Below, piece by piece: positions 1-7,011 of a stretch of DNA of 51,761 nucleotides. How positions within the stretch are numbered: position 1 is the first letter of the stretch; each line of letters begins with the position of its first letter. The position numbers were made by a program, and so were the translations under genes. This DNA is from Minisyncoccota bacterium (GTDB lineage: Bacteria > Patescibacteriota > Minisyncoccia > UBA6257 > 2-01-FULL-56-20). The notes under the pieces are model-generated. The model made no database searches. It had not been told where the DNA came from and saw only the letters and a list, made by a program, of their open reading frames with translations. The stretch is from contig JARLIC010000137.1 of NCBI GenBank assembly GCA_031291905.1, positions 1 through 51,761 of the forward strand. The letters are read 5' to 3'.

Positions 1-1350
1 AAGACTCCGGTGATGTCCGGAACGCAGACGTGGGACACGACCCCCTTGCTCGACGGCTCCGGCAACGACACGCGGGCGAGCACCACCGCCATTCCGTACT
101 CGATCAATTCGATGGAGTATTCCGCCCGGGTCACGGCCCTGGCAGGGTTGGGGTCCTACCATTGGCTCAATGTCAACATCACCGCATCGGACGACCTGGT
201 CGACGCCTACGCCCGCAAGATCCGCGACGGGCTGCCGGCCGGGCAGCACAAGATCCTCGTTGAACTGGGCAACGAGATTTGGAACACCGGCTTCCCGTTC
301 GCTGGCCCGATCCAGGGGTTCGGCCGGCTGTTGGGCTACTACAACGCGTGGGCGAACGACTGGTGGGTGATTCGCGGCAAGCAGGTCACGGACCGGGTTC
401 GGGCGATCTTCAACGACCAGGGGCGAGGCGCGGAAGTCCTGCACTGCGTGGCCTATCAGGCGTCCGCCCTCGGCGACGCCCTGACGCGGTGCCGGGCGCG
501 CGGCGTGGACGTGGACGTGGTGTCGTCGGCCTGCTACATCGACCCCGGCCAGACCCCGGCCCACGTCGCCGCCTTCAACCTTTCCGACAATGAGCAGTGC
601 GGCGACGCCTGGATCTTCGACCTGGAGTTCTACAAAGGGGGGGCGGGCGGCAGACTGCGAGCCGACGCCGCCGCACTGGCGACGCACCGCAGTCTCACGG
701 GCAATCGCAAGATCGAGTTGATCTGCTACGAGGGCGGCCTCACCACGGTGATGCCCGGCACGGCCAATGGGATCACCGACCCATCCGTGTACTATTACGG
801 CGGTGAGAAGCAGCGGGACATCGCCTACAACCCTAACTGGTGGAACGTCGACCAGGACTTCTATCCGGTGATGAAGAAGATCGGCGACGTGGACGGCGTC
901 GCCCTCTTCAATCACTGCCAAACGCCGTACCCGGTCAACGTAGGCACGGGGAGGACCGACGCCATGTGGGGCGTCACGGACTGGCACGGTCAGCCATACG
1001 GCCGGGGCGACGGCAGCGACGGCAAGGCCGACAACCGACTCTGTCTCGCACAGCCCGGCAACGCCAACTCGAAAAGCCCGCTCGTCAACCAGGACGAAAC
1101 GAACGTCTCCGTCCGGCTCCAGTCGGTTATCGACCACAACATCGGGTTCTACAATCCGCCGTCGCCCGTGGTGAACACGGACGTCCCTCGGCGATTTCCG
1201 ACGCGAATCATGCGGCGACAGAGACAGAACGTCGTCCCGATCCAATCGCGAACGCCGCTGGTCTCGGCCGTCGTTCCGCCGCCCGTGCCGCCAGCCTCGG
1301 TTCCGGTGCAGGGGAGACGCGTCGTCGTCTTCAGGATGTCGGTCAACTGA
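1..1350 (+). CDS. Glycoside-hydrolase-like protein, 5'-truncated
   Basis: The reading frame is already open at base 1, so this is the C-terminal 449 residues of a longer protein. The sequence VELGNEIWN (the Glu is coded near base 274) and a later LICYEGG (Glu near base 730) resemble the acid/base Asn-Glu and the nucleophile Glu of (beta/alpha)8 clan-A glycoside hydrolases. The last 60 residues are Pro- and Arg-rich and probably disordered. A strong terminator follows directly and the next gene has its own promoter, so this closes an upstream unit, plausibly a tail or adsorption module that degrades host-surface polysaccharide. The fold is inferred from motifs; substrate and virion location are not shown by the sequence. 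Confidence 0.65.
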   Translation, partial: KTPVMSGTQTWDTTPLLDGSGNDTRASTTAIPYSINSMEYSARVTALAGLGSYHWLNVNITASDDLVDAYARKIRDGLPAGQHKILVELGNEIWNTGFPFAGPIQGFGRLLGYYNAWANDWWVIRGKQVTDRVRAIFNDQGRGAEVLHCVAYQASALGDALTRCRARGVDVDVVSSACYIDPGQTPAHVAAFNLSDNEQCGDAWIFDLEFYKGGAGGRLRADAAALATHRSLTGNRKIELICYEGGLTTVMPGTANGITDPSVYYYGGEKQRDIAYNPNWWNVDQDFYPVMKKIGDVDGVALFNHCQTPYPVNVGTGRTDAMWGVTDWHGQPYGRGDGSDGKADNRLCLAQPGNANSKSPLVNQDETNVSVRLQSVIDHNIGFYNPPSPVVNTDVPRRFPTRIMRRQRQNVVPIQSRTPLVSAVVPPPVPPASVPVQGRRVVVFRMSVN

Positions 1351-1359
1351 GCCACCAAC

Positions 1360-1386
1360 GCCCCGCCCCAAAAGGCGGGGCTTTTT
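1360..1386 (+). terminator. Intrinsic terminator after the GH-like gene
   Basis: GCCCCGCC (1360-1367) pairs perfectly with GGCGGGGC (1374-1381) across a 6-nt loop and is followed by five T. It separates the GH-like gene from the promoter at 1401. Confidence 0.9.
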
Positions 1387-1400
1387 GCTTGCTTTTTCTC

Positions 1401-1429
1401 TTGCTTTCTTGCTTTCGCTGAGTTATGAT
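1401..1429 (+). promoter_or_regulatory. Sigma70-like promoter with CTTGC elements
   Basis: TTGCTT (1401-1406), a 17-bp spacer and TATGAT (1424-1429). The -35 lies inside TTCTCTTGCTTTC, and a second CTTGCTTTC follows at 1408-1416. The same element recurs at most promoters of this window. It should drive the long small-gene train starting at 1463. Confidence 0.7.
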
Positions 1430-1462
1430 TTCGGTGTCGAATGGAACACAAAAACCCCAGGG

Positions 1463-1993
1463 ATGCTAATCATGGAAACCGCGTCAGAAGTCAAATTGCA
1501 CGTCCGGTGGATGATCAAAGCGGATCTTGCGAGCGTCCTCGGAATCGAATCCAAAAGCTTCGACCGCCCTTGGTGCGAGGAGGATTTCTGCGACAGGCTT
1601 AGGTTCCGCAACGCCATCGGCATGGTCGTCGATCGAAACGGGACTGTCTGCGGCTACATGATCTATATGTTGGATCGCGGCAAGATCGTCGTTGAAAAGC
1701 TTGCCGTTCATCCTGATTTCCGACGCCAGAACGTTGGCAAGAAGATGGTCGACAAGTTGAAGTCGAAGCTCAACGAGAACCGGCGGCGGAAACTGGAGCT
1801 TTTGGTCCGCGAAACGAGCGTCGGGGCTCAGCTCTTCTTTAAAGAGATGGGATTTCGAGCCATCGAAGTGATTCGCGGGCATTTTGAGGACGAGGGCGTG
1901 GACGCTTACCTCATGTGCCACGAACTCGCGGATACGTTTTCCGCCGCGCCAGATGGGGAGATGCCGAGAAATCGAATCCGGATCTACCTGTAG
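1463..1993 (+). CDS. GNAT-family N-acetyltransferase (RimI-like)
   Basis: A 176-residue protein with the GNAT core: a central beta strand VEKLAVHPDFRRQNVGKKM that matches the acetyl-CoA-binding V.P..R..G.G..L motif A, and a C-terminal NxxAxxFF-like segment (SVGAQLFFKEMGFRAIEV). GNAT enzymes transfer acetyl groups from acetyl-CoA to amines; RimI relatives acetylate protein N-termini. The frame is open upstream to 1385, but that part is the promoter region, so ATG 1463 or ATG 1472 is the likely start. It is the first gene after the promoter at 1401. A second GNAT gene lies on the minus strand at 41857. The substrate is unknown; a role in modifying host proteins is possible. Confidence 0.85.
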   Translation: MLIMETASEVKLHVRWMIKADLASVLGIESKSFDRPWCEEDFCDRLRFRNAIGMVVDRNGTVCGYMIYMLDRGKIVVEKLAVHPDFRRQNVGKKMVDKLKSKLNENRRRKLELLVRETSVGAQLFFKEMGFRAIEVIRGHFEDEGVDAYLMCHELADTFSAAPDGEMPRNRIRIYL

Positions 1994-2007
1994 AGGTCGA
2001 CGCAACC

Positions 2008-2148
2008 ATGAAACGCACCTTGAGACGGACCACGCTGAGATTGATTTGCATCGCGGCTATGGGTTGCGAGATCGTCATCGCCGCAATGCCGACGTTGGCG
2101 GGATGTGGGTTGGCTTACTTATTTGCGAGAATGTTTACCGGGAGGTGA
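2008..2148 (+). CDS. Small hydrophobic protein, 46 aa
   Basis: A basic N-terminus (MKRTLRRTTLR) followed by a long hydrophobic stretch looks like one membrane segment or a signal peptide. Cys residues in AAMGC and LAGCG could serve as a lipobox, which I cannot confirm. A purine-rich site (AGAGG) lies about 10 bases before ATG 2008. It sits between the GNAT gene and a zinc-ribbon gene. No family recognised. Confidence 0.5.
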   Translation: MKRTLRRTTLRLICIAAMGCEIVIAAMPTLAGCGLAYLFARMFTGR

Positions 2149-2153
2149 TCTGA

Positions 2154-2354
2154 ATGAGCGAGAATCATGAAACCTGTCCAAATCCGAAGTGCAAGTCGGC
2201 CGATCTTTCGATCGCCAAAAGCATGCAGACCACGCAAAAACGCGTGCTTTGCCGAGGCTGCTTGATGACGGGGCCGATGTCGACCGACGAAGTCGAAGCG
2301 TGGGAAGCATGGGACGCGTTGCCGCGCGAATCGAAGGAGGCCGCCCGTGGGTGA
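2154..2354 (+). CDS. Lar-like restriction-alleviation zinc ribbon
   Basis: A 66-residue protein with CPNPKCKS near the N-terminus, VLCRGCLM in the middle and EVEAWEAWD near the end. This C..C / C..C plus EA...WN-like pattern is that of the Lar (restriction alleviation) family carried by many phages. Lar of the Rac prophage modulates type I restriction; whether this copy does so is inference. The ribosome-binding site GGAGGTGAT is close to ideal. Its last codons overlap the GTG start of the first gene of the tandem paralogue family, through the junction that is repeated further on. A second Lar-like gene is at 31285. Confidence 0.7.
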   Translation: MSENHETCPNPKCKSADLSIAKSMQTTQKRVLCRGCLMTGPMSTDEVEAWEAWDALPRESKEAARG

Positions 2355-2709
2355 TGCGAAGCTGGAGCAGATCCAAGAAGGCCTTGGTGAGCTGCTGATG
2401 GCTTGCTCAGGAAAGGGCTGGGTCAAGTCGTGCCGTTTTATCATGGCCGCCCGCGAACTCATCGAGCGCCAGGCCGCCGAGCTGAAGGAGAAGGCCGCCA
2501 TCATCGAGCGGCTGACGCCCAAGCCGATGGACTTAGCCGAAGCGGCGAGGCTGCTCCGAATCAATGAGCACGAGGGTCGCGTCGACTGGGGCGTGGACTC
2601 GGGCATGATGTCCGTTCACAGCTTCGGGGGCGGTTTTATTATCAAAACAAGGTTCGCAATTGCGATCGCCCGAGAATACGAACGCGAGAAGGAGGCCGCC
2701 CGTGGCTGA
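2347..2709 (+). CDS. Tandem paralogue family, member 1
   Basis: 120 residues, GTG start inside the stop of the previous gene (GTGGGTGA). The N-terminal third is helical and coiled-coil-like (ELIERQAAELKEKAAIIERL). It is followed by the family signature IERLTPKPMDLAEAARLL, then a Trp-containing beta-like region and a final helix ending in IAREYEREKEAARG. Members 2, 3 and 4 follow with the same overlap, and a related gene is at 32960. The architecture suggests a small oligomerising protein, function unknown. Confidence 0.75.
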   Translation: MGDAKLEQIQEGLGELLMACSGKGWVKSCRFIMAARELIERQAAELKEKAAIIERLTPKPMDLAEAARLLRINEHEGRVDWGVDSGMMSVHSFGGGFIIKTRFAIAIAREYEREKEAARG

Positions 2710-3067
2710 CGCAGCTGACTACCCGCTTGAGCTTGGCTATATCGCTGGAGCAATGCGGCGCAAGATAGGTTGGCCTGGCGAAGCCGGAATCCTCGTTGAA
2801 GCCGCCAATCACATCAAGACACTCACAGCCGACAACGGCCGCCTCGCAGCCGAGGTCGAGCGGCTGAAGCGAAAGATGACTCGGGACGAGGCGATCGAGA
2901 TTCTCAACAGTCACGAGTACCAGGGCTTTACTCAGTGGGAGAACACGCACCTCCTGGGAGGCGAAGCGGTCGAGTTCGAGCTGTTCGCCGTCGCCCACTG
3001 GCTCGAAATCACAAAAGGAGCCGGCCCGATCCCGCCGCCGATCGAGAAGGAGGCCGTCCGTGGTTGA
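2702..3067 (+). CDS. Tandem paralogue family, member 2
   Basis: 121 residues from GTG 2702, which overlaps the previous stop by 8 bases. The N-terminus (ELGYIAGAMRRKIGWPGEA) matches the dispersed copy at 32960 (ELRMIAGALRRKIQWPEEA). It is followed by VERLKRKMTRDEAIEIL, then a Trp region and the tail GAGPIPPPIEKEAVRG. The frame is open upstream of 2702, but the GTG fits the repeated gene junction. Function unknown. Confidence 0.75.
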   Translation: MADAADYPLELGYIAGAMRRKIGWPGEAGILVEAANHIKTLTADNGRLAAEVERLKRKMTRDEAIEILNSHEYQGFTQWENTHLLGGEAVEFELFAVAHWLEITKGAGPIPPPIEKEAVRG

Positions 3068-3434
3068 CGCGAAAGAGATTGTCGCAGGGCTCCGAAACAT
3101 CGTCTCCGATTACAACTGCGGAGACAAAGTAATTACCACGGACAAGGCGAGGGTGATCCGCGACGCCGCATTTGAGGTCGAGCGGCTGACGCTGCGGTGG
3201 TCGAGCGAGCCGCCGAAGGTGATGGGCACATTCTGGGTGCGGTTCTCCAACCCAGAATTTCGCTCGATTCGAGGTCCGTGGACGATGACGGCGGATTCCG
3301 AATATCTCGCCCTCGCGATCGACGACGAGATCCCGAGCAACTGCGAGTTCGCCGGCCCGATCGCGGCGCCGCTGGAGCCGGACGCGGCGGCATTACGTGA
3401 GGCTGAAGGACTGAAGGAGGGCGAACGTGGCTGA
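3060..3434 (+). CDS. Tandem paralogue family, member 3 (divergent)
   Basis: 124 residues, GTG start in the same 8-base overlap. It shares the opening (MVDAKEIVAGLRNI), a VERLTLRW segment in place of IERLTPK, and the tail FAGPIAAPLEPDAA, which is copied almost exactly at the end of member 4. The middle (RFSNPEFRSIRGPW) differs from the other members, so this may be a mosaic made by recombination between copies. Confidence 0.7.
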   Translation: MVDAKEIVAGLRNIVSDYNCGDKVITTDKARVIRDAAFEVERLTLRWSSEPPKVMGTFWVRFSNPEFRSIRGPWTMTADSEYLALAIDDEIPSNCEFAGPIAAPLEPDAAALREAEGLKEGERG

Positions 3435-3828
3435 TGACGCGAAGACACTGGCGGACCTGAAGAAAATCAGGTCCGAAATGGGCTACGACTCGTGGGGCGA
3501 AAGCTGGGACGGAACCATGGCCGATGCCATAGCCCTCATTAAACGTCAAGCCGCCGACAACGCCCGCCTCGTCGCCGAGATCGAGCGGCTGACGCCGAAG
3601 GAGATGACGCTGAACGAAGTGGCGAGAGTGCTGACCGTGCATCGCCACCGAGACCTCACATGGCGAGCCTATGGGAGTGGAGTCGAAGGGACCAATAAAT
3701 TCGTACTCGTTAATTTCAACGGCCTTGAAGCCAGGGCTATTGCCAACGAATACGCCCGACGTGACGCCGGCCCGATCGCGGCACCGCTGGAGCCGGACGC
3801 GACGGCAAGCCGGAAAGAGAGTGAGTGA
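3427..3828 (+). CDS. Tandem paralogue family, member 4
   Basis: 133 residues from GTG 3427. It has the coiled-coil segment ADNARLVAEIERLTPKEMTL, the Trp region, a final IANEYARR helix and the PIAAPLEPDA tail. It is the most complete member: N-terminal MADDAKTLADLKKIR, coiled coil, signature and tail are all present. It overlaps the next gene by one base (TGATG). Confidence 0.75.
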   Translation: MADDAKTLADLKKIRSEMGYDSWGESWDGTMADAIALIKRQAADNARLVAEIERLTPKEMTLNEVARVLTVHRHRDLTWRAYGSGVEGTNKFVLVNFNGLEARAIANEYARRDAGPIAAPLEPDATASRKESE

Positions 3829-4049
3829 TGCTGCTAGTCATCAACATGACGGGGCTCGATCGAACCTACTGGACGCCAGAGTTCGAGCGTCGATCGGACG
3901 GCGATGGCCTCTGGTACGCGACAGCGAAGTGGCTGTGCGTCGAAGTCACGATCCATAGCCGCGAGATGGGCGCGGAGGTGGTGAGGAGATTCAACGCATC
4001 GATAGCGAAGCCGCTGGAGCCGGACGCGGCGGGGAAGGGGGAGAGATGA
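3828..4049 (+). CDS. Small protein sharing the paralogue tail
   Basis: 73 residues. A beta-rich body (LWYATAKWLCVEVTIHS) ends in KPLEPDAAGKGER, the same tail as in members 3 and 4 of the upstream family, so the 3' end was probably copied from them. ATG 3828 overlaps the previous stop; a GTG at 3825 is a less likely start. Function unknown. Confidence 0.65.
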   Translation: MLLVINMTGLDRTYWTPEFERRSDGDGLWYATAKWLCVEVTIHSREMGAEVVRRFNASIAKPLEPDAAGKGER

Positions 4050-4264
4050 GCACGCCAAAGCGGAAAACGCTGAAGCGTCCCACTGGTGTCAGCGATACAG
4101 CCGAAGCCTACATCCTCTGGGTCGACGTCAAAGGGATGGGCGTGCGACTGAAAGTCCAAGGCGGCATGGGCGTCGGGCTACGCCGCGACAACCCAGCGTT
4201 ACACGAAGTCATCGGGGAAGCGATCTGTCGCGAATTCGATATCGACTTGGAGGCCACATTATGA
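4046..4264 (+). CDS. Hypothetical protein, 72 aa
   Basis: Starts with an ATGA overlap on the previous stop and ends with an ATGA overlap into the ASCH gene, so it is translationally coupled on both sides. The N-terminus is basic (STPKRKTLKRP). The rest looks like a beta sheet followed by a helix. No family recognised. Confidence 0.65.
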   Translation: MSTPKRKTLKRPTGVSDTAEAYILWVDVKGMGVRLKVQGGMGVGLRRDNPALHEVIGEAICREFDIDLEATL

Positions 4265-5178
4265 CGACCGCGAAGCTTAAATCACTCTGCCTGCAACAGC
4301 ACGAGGTGCGGGCGTTGCTGAAGGACGGGCGAGTGACGGTGGTGCGGGCGATGAAGCCGCAACCGCCAGCGTGGGTTGAGAAGATCGTCATCGAAGCGGA
4401 CGCCCCAAGCGGGCGTTGGTCTGGCCAAGGCCGCAACGTCTACGGGCGGGAGATGCATTGGCCAGGAGAGACGTATCTCCGCTGCCCTCTCGGCGAAGTC
4501 GGGGACAAGCTGGCGGTGAAGGAGTCGTTCTGGGTGAAGCACGACACGGACAGCGACGACTACAGAGAATGGGATTGCGGACCATGTCTTGATGTCGGAC
4601 CTGAGTTCCATCCTGGGATTCAGTACCGTGCGAGCCCCGAGGCGAGGAATCCGCCTGAAGGCGTCGCGCCTCATCCCGTCGATGAGCCAGGCGATTGGTG
4701 GGAAGGACCGCCTGATGATTGGGACGGCGAGTCCGACTATCACGGAAAGGGCCAGTGGGAGTTCCTCCCCTGGGGTCTATACAGCAAGTTTTCGCCAGTT
4801 CTGCTGCCGGCTTGGGCCTCCCGCTTCACGGTCGAGGTCGAGGCCGTGCGGGGCAAGCAGGTGCAGTCGATTACCGAGGACGAGGCGAAGGCTTCGGGGC
4901 TTGAGATTCAGATTGGCGACGGCACCGGAAACGGGCCTGGCTACAAGTGGGACGGCCCCGCGTACTGGGATGGGCATTCGATGCATTCGATCCACGGAGG
5001 CAAGACCTACCATGCCACCAGTCCTCGCGGAACTTGCTACTGCCACAACGGCGAAAGGGACGGATTGACGGCCGCGCGATGCGCCTTCAAGCACCGTTGG
5101 GGTAAAGCCAACGGTCCCGACGCATGGGATCGCAACCCCTGGGTATGGCTCGGCGAGATTCGGAGGGTCGAGACGTGA
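4261..5178 (+). CDS. ASCH/PUA-like phage protein
   Basis: 305 residues that match the widespread phage ASCH-type protein. Visible elements in order: an N-terminal HEVRALLKDGRVTVVRAMKP, CPLGEVGDKLAVKESFWV near residue 75-95, IQYRAS, LPAWASRFTVEVEAVR near residue 180-195, QSITEDEAKASGLE, and the C-terminal WDRNPWVWLGEIRR. ASCH domains have a PUA-like fold and are thought to bind RNA or modified nucleotides; the role in phages is not established. The acidic, Trp-rich region around residues 145-170 is an insertion. The last residues resemble a decayed repeat found at 5361-5453. Confidence 0.85.
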   Translation: MTTAKLKSLCLQQHEVRALLKDGRVTVVRAMKPQPPAWVEKIVIEADAPSGRWSGQGRNVYGREMHWPGETYLRCPLGEVGDKLAVKESFWVKHDTDSDDYREWDCGPCLDVGPEFHPGIQYRASPEARNPPEGVAPHPVDEPGDWWEGPPDDWDGESDYHGKGQWEFLPWGLYSKFSPVLLPAWASRFTVEVEAVRGKQVQSITEDEAKASGLEIQIGDGTGNGPGYKWDGPAYWDGHSMHSIHGGKTYHATSPRGTCYCHNGERDGLTAARCAFKHRWGKANGPDAWDRNPWVWLGEIRRVET

Positions 5179-5345
5179 ATCACTGGTGGGAGCGTTGCAG
5201 GCTTCCCGATCCGGTCTGCATGGTCTGCGGAAAGGATTGCGAGATAACCGAGGTCGTCGACATCGGCGGTGAGAAAGAGCTTTGGTGTTACTGCCCGAAG
5301 TGCGACGCCGAGACCTTTCATCCATTGATAAAGTCGACCGACTAA
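5175..5345 (+). CDS. Zinc-ribbon microprotein, 56 aa
   Basis: Starts at GTG 5175, overlapping the stop of the ASCH gene (GTGA). CMVCGKDC and CYCPKC form two Cys pairs 29 residues apart, which suggests one zinc ribbon. The body between them is acidic. Possibly a nucleic-acid- or protein-binding adaptor; no family recognised. Confidence 0.65.
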   Translation: MNHWWERCRLPDPVCMVCGKDCEITEVVDIGGEKELWCYCPKCDAETFHPLIKSTD

Positions 5346-5360
5346 TCGCGGGAGTTAGGC

Positions 5361-5453
5361 ATGACGCTGCTTACCATCATCCCCGTCGCCAGAGGTCCGG
5401 TGCGGCGGGGCGTGCGGCAGTGGCTCGGCGAGATGCGGAGGTTTGAAGGATGA
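5361..5453 (+). CDS. 30-aa ORF, possible ASCH C-terminal remnant
   Basis: ATG 5361 follows a GGGAG site and the ORF ends in an ATGA overlap with the DUF6527 gene. Its C-terminus QWLGEMRRFEG resembles the end of the ASCH protein (VWLGEIRRVET), so it may be what is left of a duplicated ASCH gene. Bases 5381-5417 recur at 5990-6026. It may now serve mainly to deliver ribosomes to the next gene. Confidence 0.45.
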   Translation: MTLLTIIPVARGPVRRGVRQWLGEMRRFEG

Positions 5454-5722
5454 AAACTCTTGAACTGCGTCCTGTGTACGTCGAATTCGTTCCAGACGAT
5501 CCAACCGAAGGCGTGCTCTACATCTCAGAGGAATACCAAACGGCGATTCACAAATGCCCGTGCGGATGCGGGAGCGAAGTCGTGACGCCGCTGTCCGGCG
5601 AGCATGCGTGGCAGCTTACCGGATCGGCCGACGCTGTCACGCTGAGGCCGTCTGTCGGCAATTGGAACTGCCTGTGTCAGTCCCACTACTACGTCACGGC
5701 GAACAAAGTGGAGTGGCTTTAA
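5450..5722 (+). CDS. DUF6527-family zinc-binding protein
   Basis: 90 residues with the family pattern: HKCPCGCGSEV near residue 34-44, a TPL segment, VTLRPSVGNWN near residue 63-73, and C.C.SHYYVTANKVEWL at the C-terminus. The Cys and His residues are the likely metal ligands. As far as I know, DUF6527 proteins often sit beside ThiF/E1-like and ubiquitin-like genes in bacterial conjugation operons. No E1, E2 or ubiquitin-like gene is visible here, so this is a solitary phage copy. A role against host conjugation systems is possible but is inference. Coupled by ATGA to the 30-aa ORF upstream. Confidence 0.75.
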   Translation: MKTLELRPVYVEFVPDDPTEGVLYISEEYQTAIHKCPCGCGSEVVTPLSGEHAWQLTGSADAVTLRPSVGNWNCLCQSHYYVTANKVEWL

Positions 5723-5738
5723 TCGAGGGGGTTGCGGG

Positions 5739-5948
5739 ATGAGCTGGGAAGCGTGGGGAGATCCGCCGGACTGCTACTGCGAGATGTGCGGCTGCGAATG
5801 CGGGTCGTGCATCTGCGAGGAATGCCCCGTTTGCGGCAAAGTGGGCGATCCGAAGTGCTACAAAGAGCATGGCCTCGTGGAGACGGAGGAGCAAATCCAA
5901 TCGCGGATTCGCAATAGCCCAGATGATAGTTTCGACTATTGCGACTGA
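5739..5948 (+). CDS. Cys-rich zinc-binding microprotein
   Basis: 69 residues with eleven Cys, including CYCEMCGCECGSCICEEC followed by PVCG. This is dense enough for two zinc sites, or one cluster in the style of a treble clef. The start MSWEAWGDPP resembles the opening of other small phage proteins. Function unknown. Confidence 0.65.
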   Translation: MSWEAWGDPPDCYCEMCGCECGSCICEECPVCGKVGDPKCYKEHGLVETEEQIQSRIRNSPDDSFDYCD

Positions 5949-6052
5949 CAGCCGCGTCACGGCGGGGCGACGGTCGTATTCAGGGCGTTCCCCGTCGCCA
6001 GAGGTCCAGTGCGGCGGGGCGTGCGGCTTACCGAGTGGGAGGGAGATTGAAG

Positions 6053-6291
6053 ATGGGAGACAAGCCATCACTGACACAAAAGATAAAGAAGCATATTAGA
6101 TGCTTTTCGGAGAACATGATTTTGAATACCAAACCTATAACACGGATCATAATAGCAATTGGTCCACGAAGTTCCACTATCGGATGTGCAAGACATGTAA
6201 ACGTTGTTGGGCACAAAAAGATAGTCCAATATACGAAACGATCACCGAGTGGATACGTTGCAAAGGCTGGGGCGAATGGCCCGCCGACTAG
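6053..6291 (+). pseudogene. Probable frameshifted zinc-ribbon gene
   Basis: ATG 6053 has a good ribosome-binding site (from the 30-bp repeat) and opens with GDKPSLTQKIKKHIRC. From about base 6100 the protein-like sequence continues in another frame as LFGEHDFEYQTYNTDHN, with MCKTCKRCW further on, up to the stop at 6291. Joining the frames at the Cys gives a smooth 79-residue protein, so a single-base indel or a programmed shift is likely. As the sequence stands, only 6100-6291 (63 aa) can be read from its own ATG, and that ATG lacks a clear ribosome site. Confidence 0.5.
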
Positions 6292-6335
6292 TCGGCATGC
6301 CATGAGGCTTACCGAGTGGGAAGGAGATTGAAGAT

Positions 6336-6677
6336 ATGAGCGAAACCAAGACCATTTCCGAAGGCGACTTGGTTCGCCGGCACGATGACAGCCAGGTCAT
6401 GCGAGTGGAGGAACTGGGCGGCGGCAAGAACGCTCGCAAGGCTTGTTGCCTTTATCGAGCGACATCCGGATTCCACCGAGGGCTTGATTGCTGGGAGTGG
6501 ATTCCCATCGGCGATCTAGTCTTGGCCGAGCCCGACACAACCCTCGCCGACGAGGTGGCAAGCGTGCTCGCGCAGCTCGACGATCTAGTTGGGTGGAGCG
6601 ATCTTGGTGCGTACAGGCGTTGTCGCGACCGGCTGCGTGCGGCTCTCAAGAAGGCAAAGGGGGAGCGAGATGGCTGA
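6336..6677 (+). CDS. Hypothetical protein, 113 aa
   Basis: The N-terminus SEGDLVRRHDDSQVMRVEEL looks like a small SH3-like barrel, followed by a Trp-containing segment and a C-terminal helical part (DEVASVLAQLDDLVGW). The 30-bp repeat provides the ribosome-binding site. No family recognised. Confidence 0.7.
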   Translation: MSETKTISEGDLVRRHDDSQVMRVEELGGGKNARKACCLYRATSGFHRGLDCWEWIPIGDLVLAEPDTTLADEVASVLAQLDDLVGWSDLGAYRRCRDRLRAALKKAKGERDG

Positions 6678-6939
6678 CACCGAAGACCGCATCGCAGAGG
6701 CGTATGAACAGGGCCTTGAGGATGGCTACGCTGGCGTTGCACCCGAGGCAAAACGATCGCCTCGCAAGCACCACGACCAGATCCAAGCCAGGCTGCAAAT
6801 CGCGGCCGAACAGATCCGCCGCGCCCTGGAGCTGGACAGTTCGCTGCACAGGGCTCCACACAGCCTGCTGGATGTCGAATACGCGATCCGGCGGGTTCAT
6901 GAGGCACTGTGGAATGAGAAGGATGGGAGTGATGGCTGA
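6670..6939 (+). CDS. Helical protein, 89 aa
   Basis: ATG 6670 overlaps the previous stop by 8 bases and follows GGGGGAG. The sequence is mostly amphipathic helix (QIQARLQIAAEQIRRALEL). The frame is open upstream, but that part overlaps a well-supported gene. Function unknown. Confidence 0.65.
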   Translation: MADTEDRIAEAYEQGLEDGYAGVAPEAKRSPRKHHDQIQARLQIAAEQIRRALELDSSLHRAPHSLLDVEYAIRRVHEALWNEKDGSDG

Positions 6940-6979
6940 GCAAACAAAACGGCAGCGACAACGATTTCGTGTGGACTGA
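6932..6979 (+). CDS. 15-aa basic ORF
   Basis: ATG 6932 lies inside the end of the previous gene, after GGGAG, and codes MAEQTKRQRQRFRVD. Its position and coupling fit the local style, but its size makes it doubtful. Confidence 0.25.
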   Translation: MAEQTKRQRQRFRVD

Positions 6980-7011
6980 TTGCGGCTACGACGACTAGCC
7001 AGGGAGACGAG

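Larger units (their letters stand above)
5381..6026 (+). repeat. 37-bp direct repeat, copies at 5381-5417 and 5990-6026
   Basis: The two copies differ at one base by eye. In one frame both read PVARGPVRRGV. The second copy runs straight into a 30-bp repeat (6025-6054 and 6306-6335, one difference) that supplies the ribosome-binding site GGGAGATTGAAGAT for two later genes. These look like scars of segmental duplication. Confidence 0.75.
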
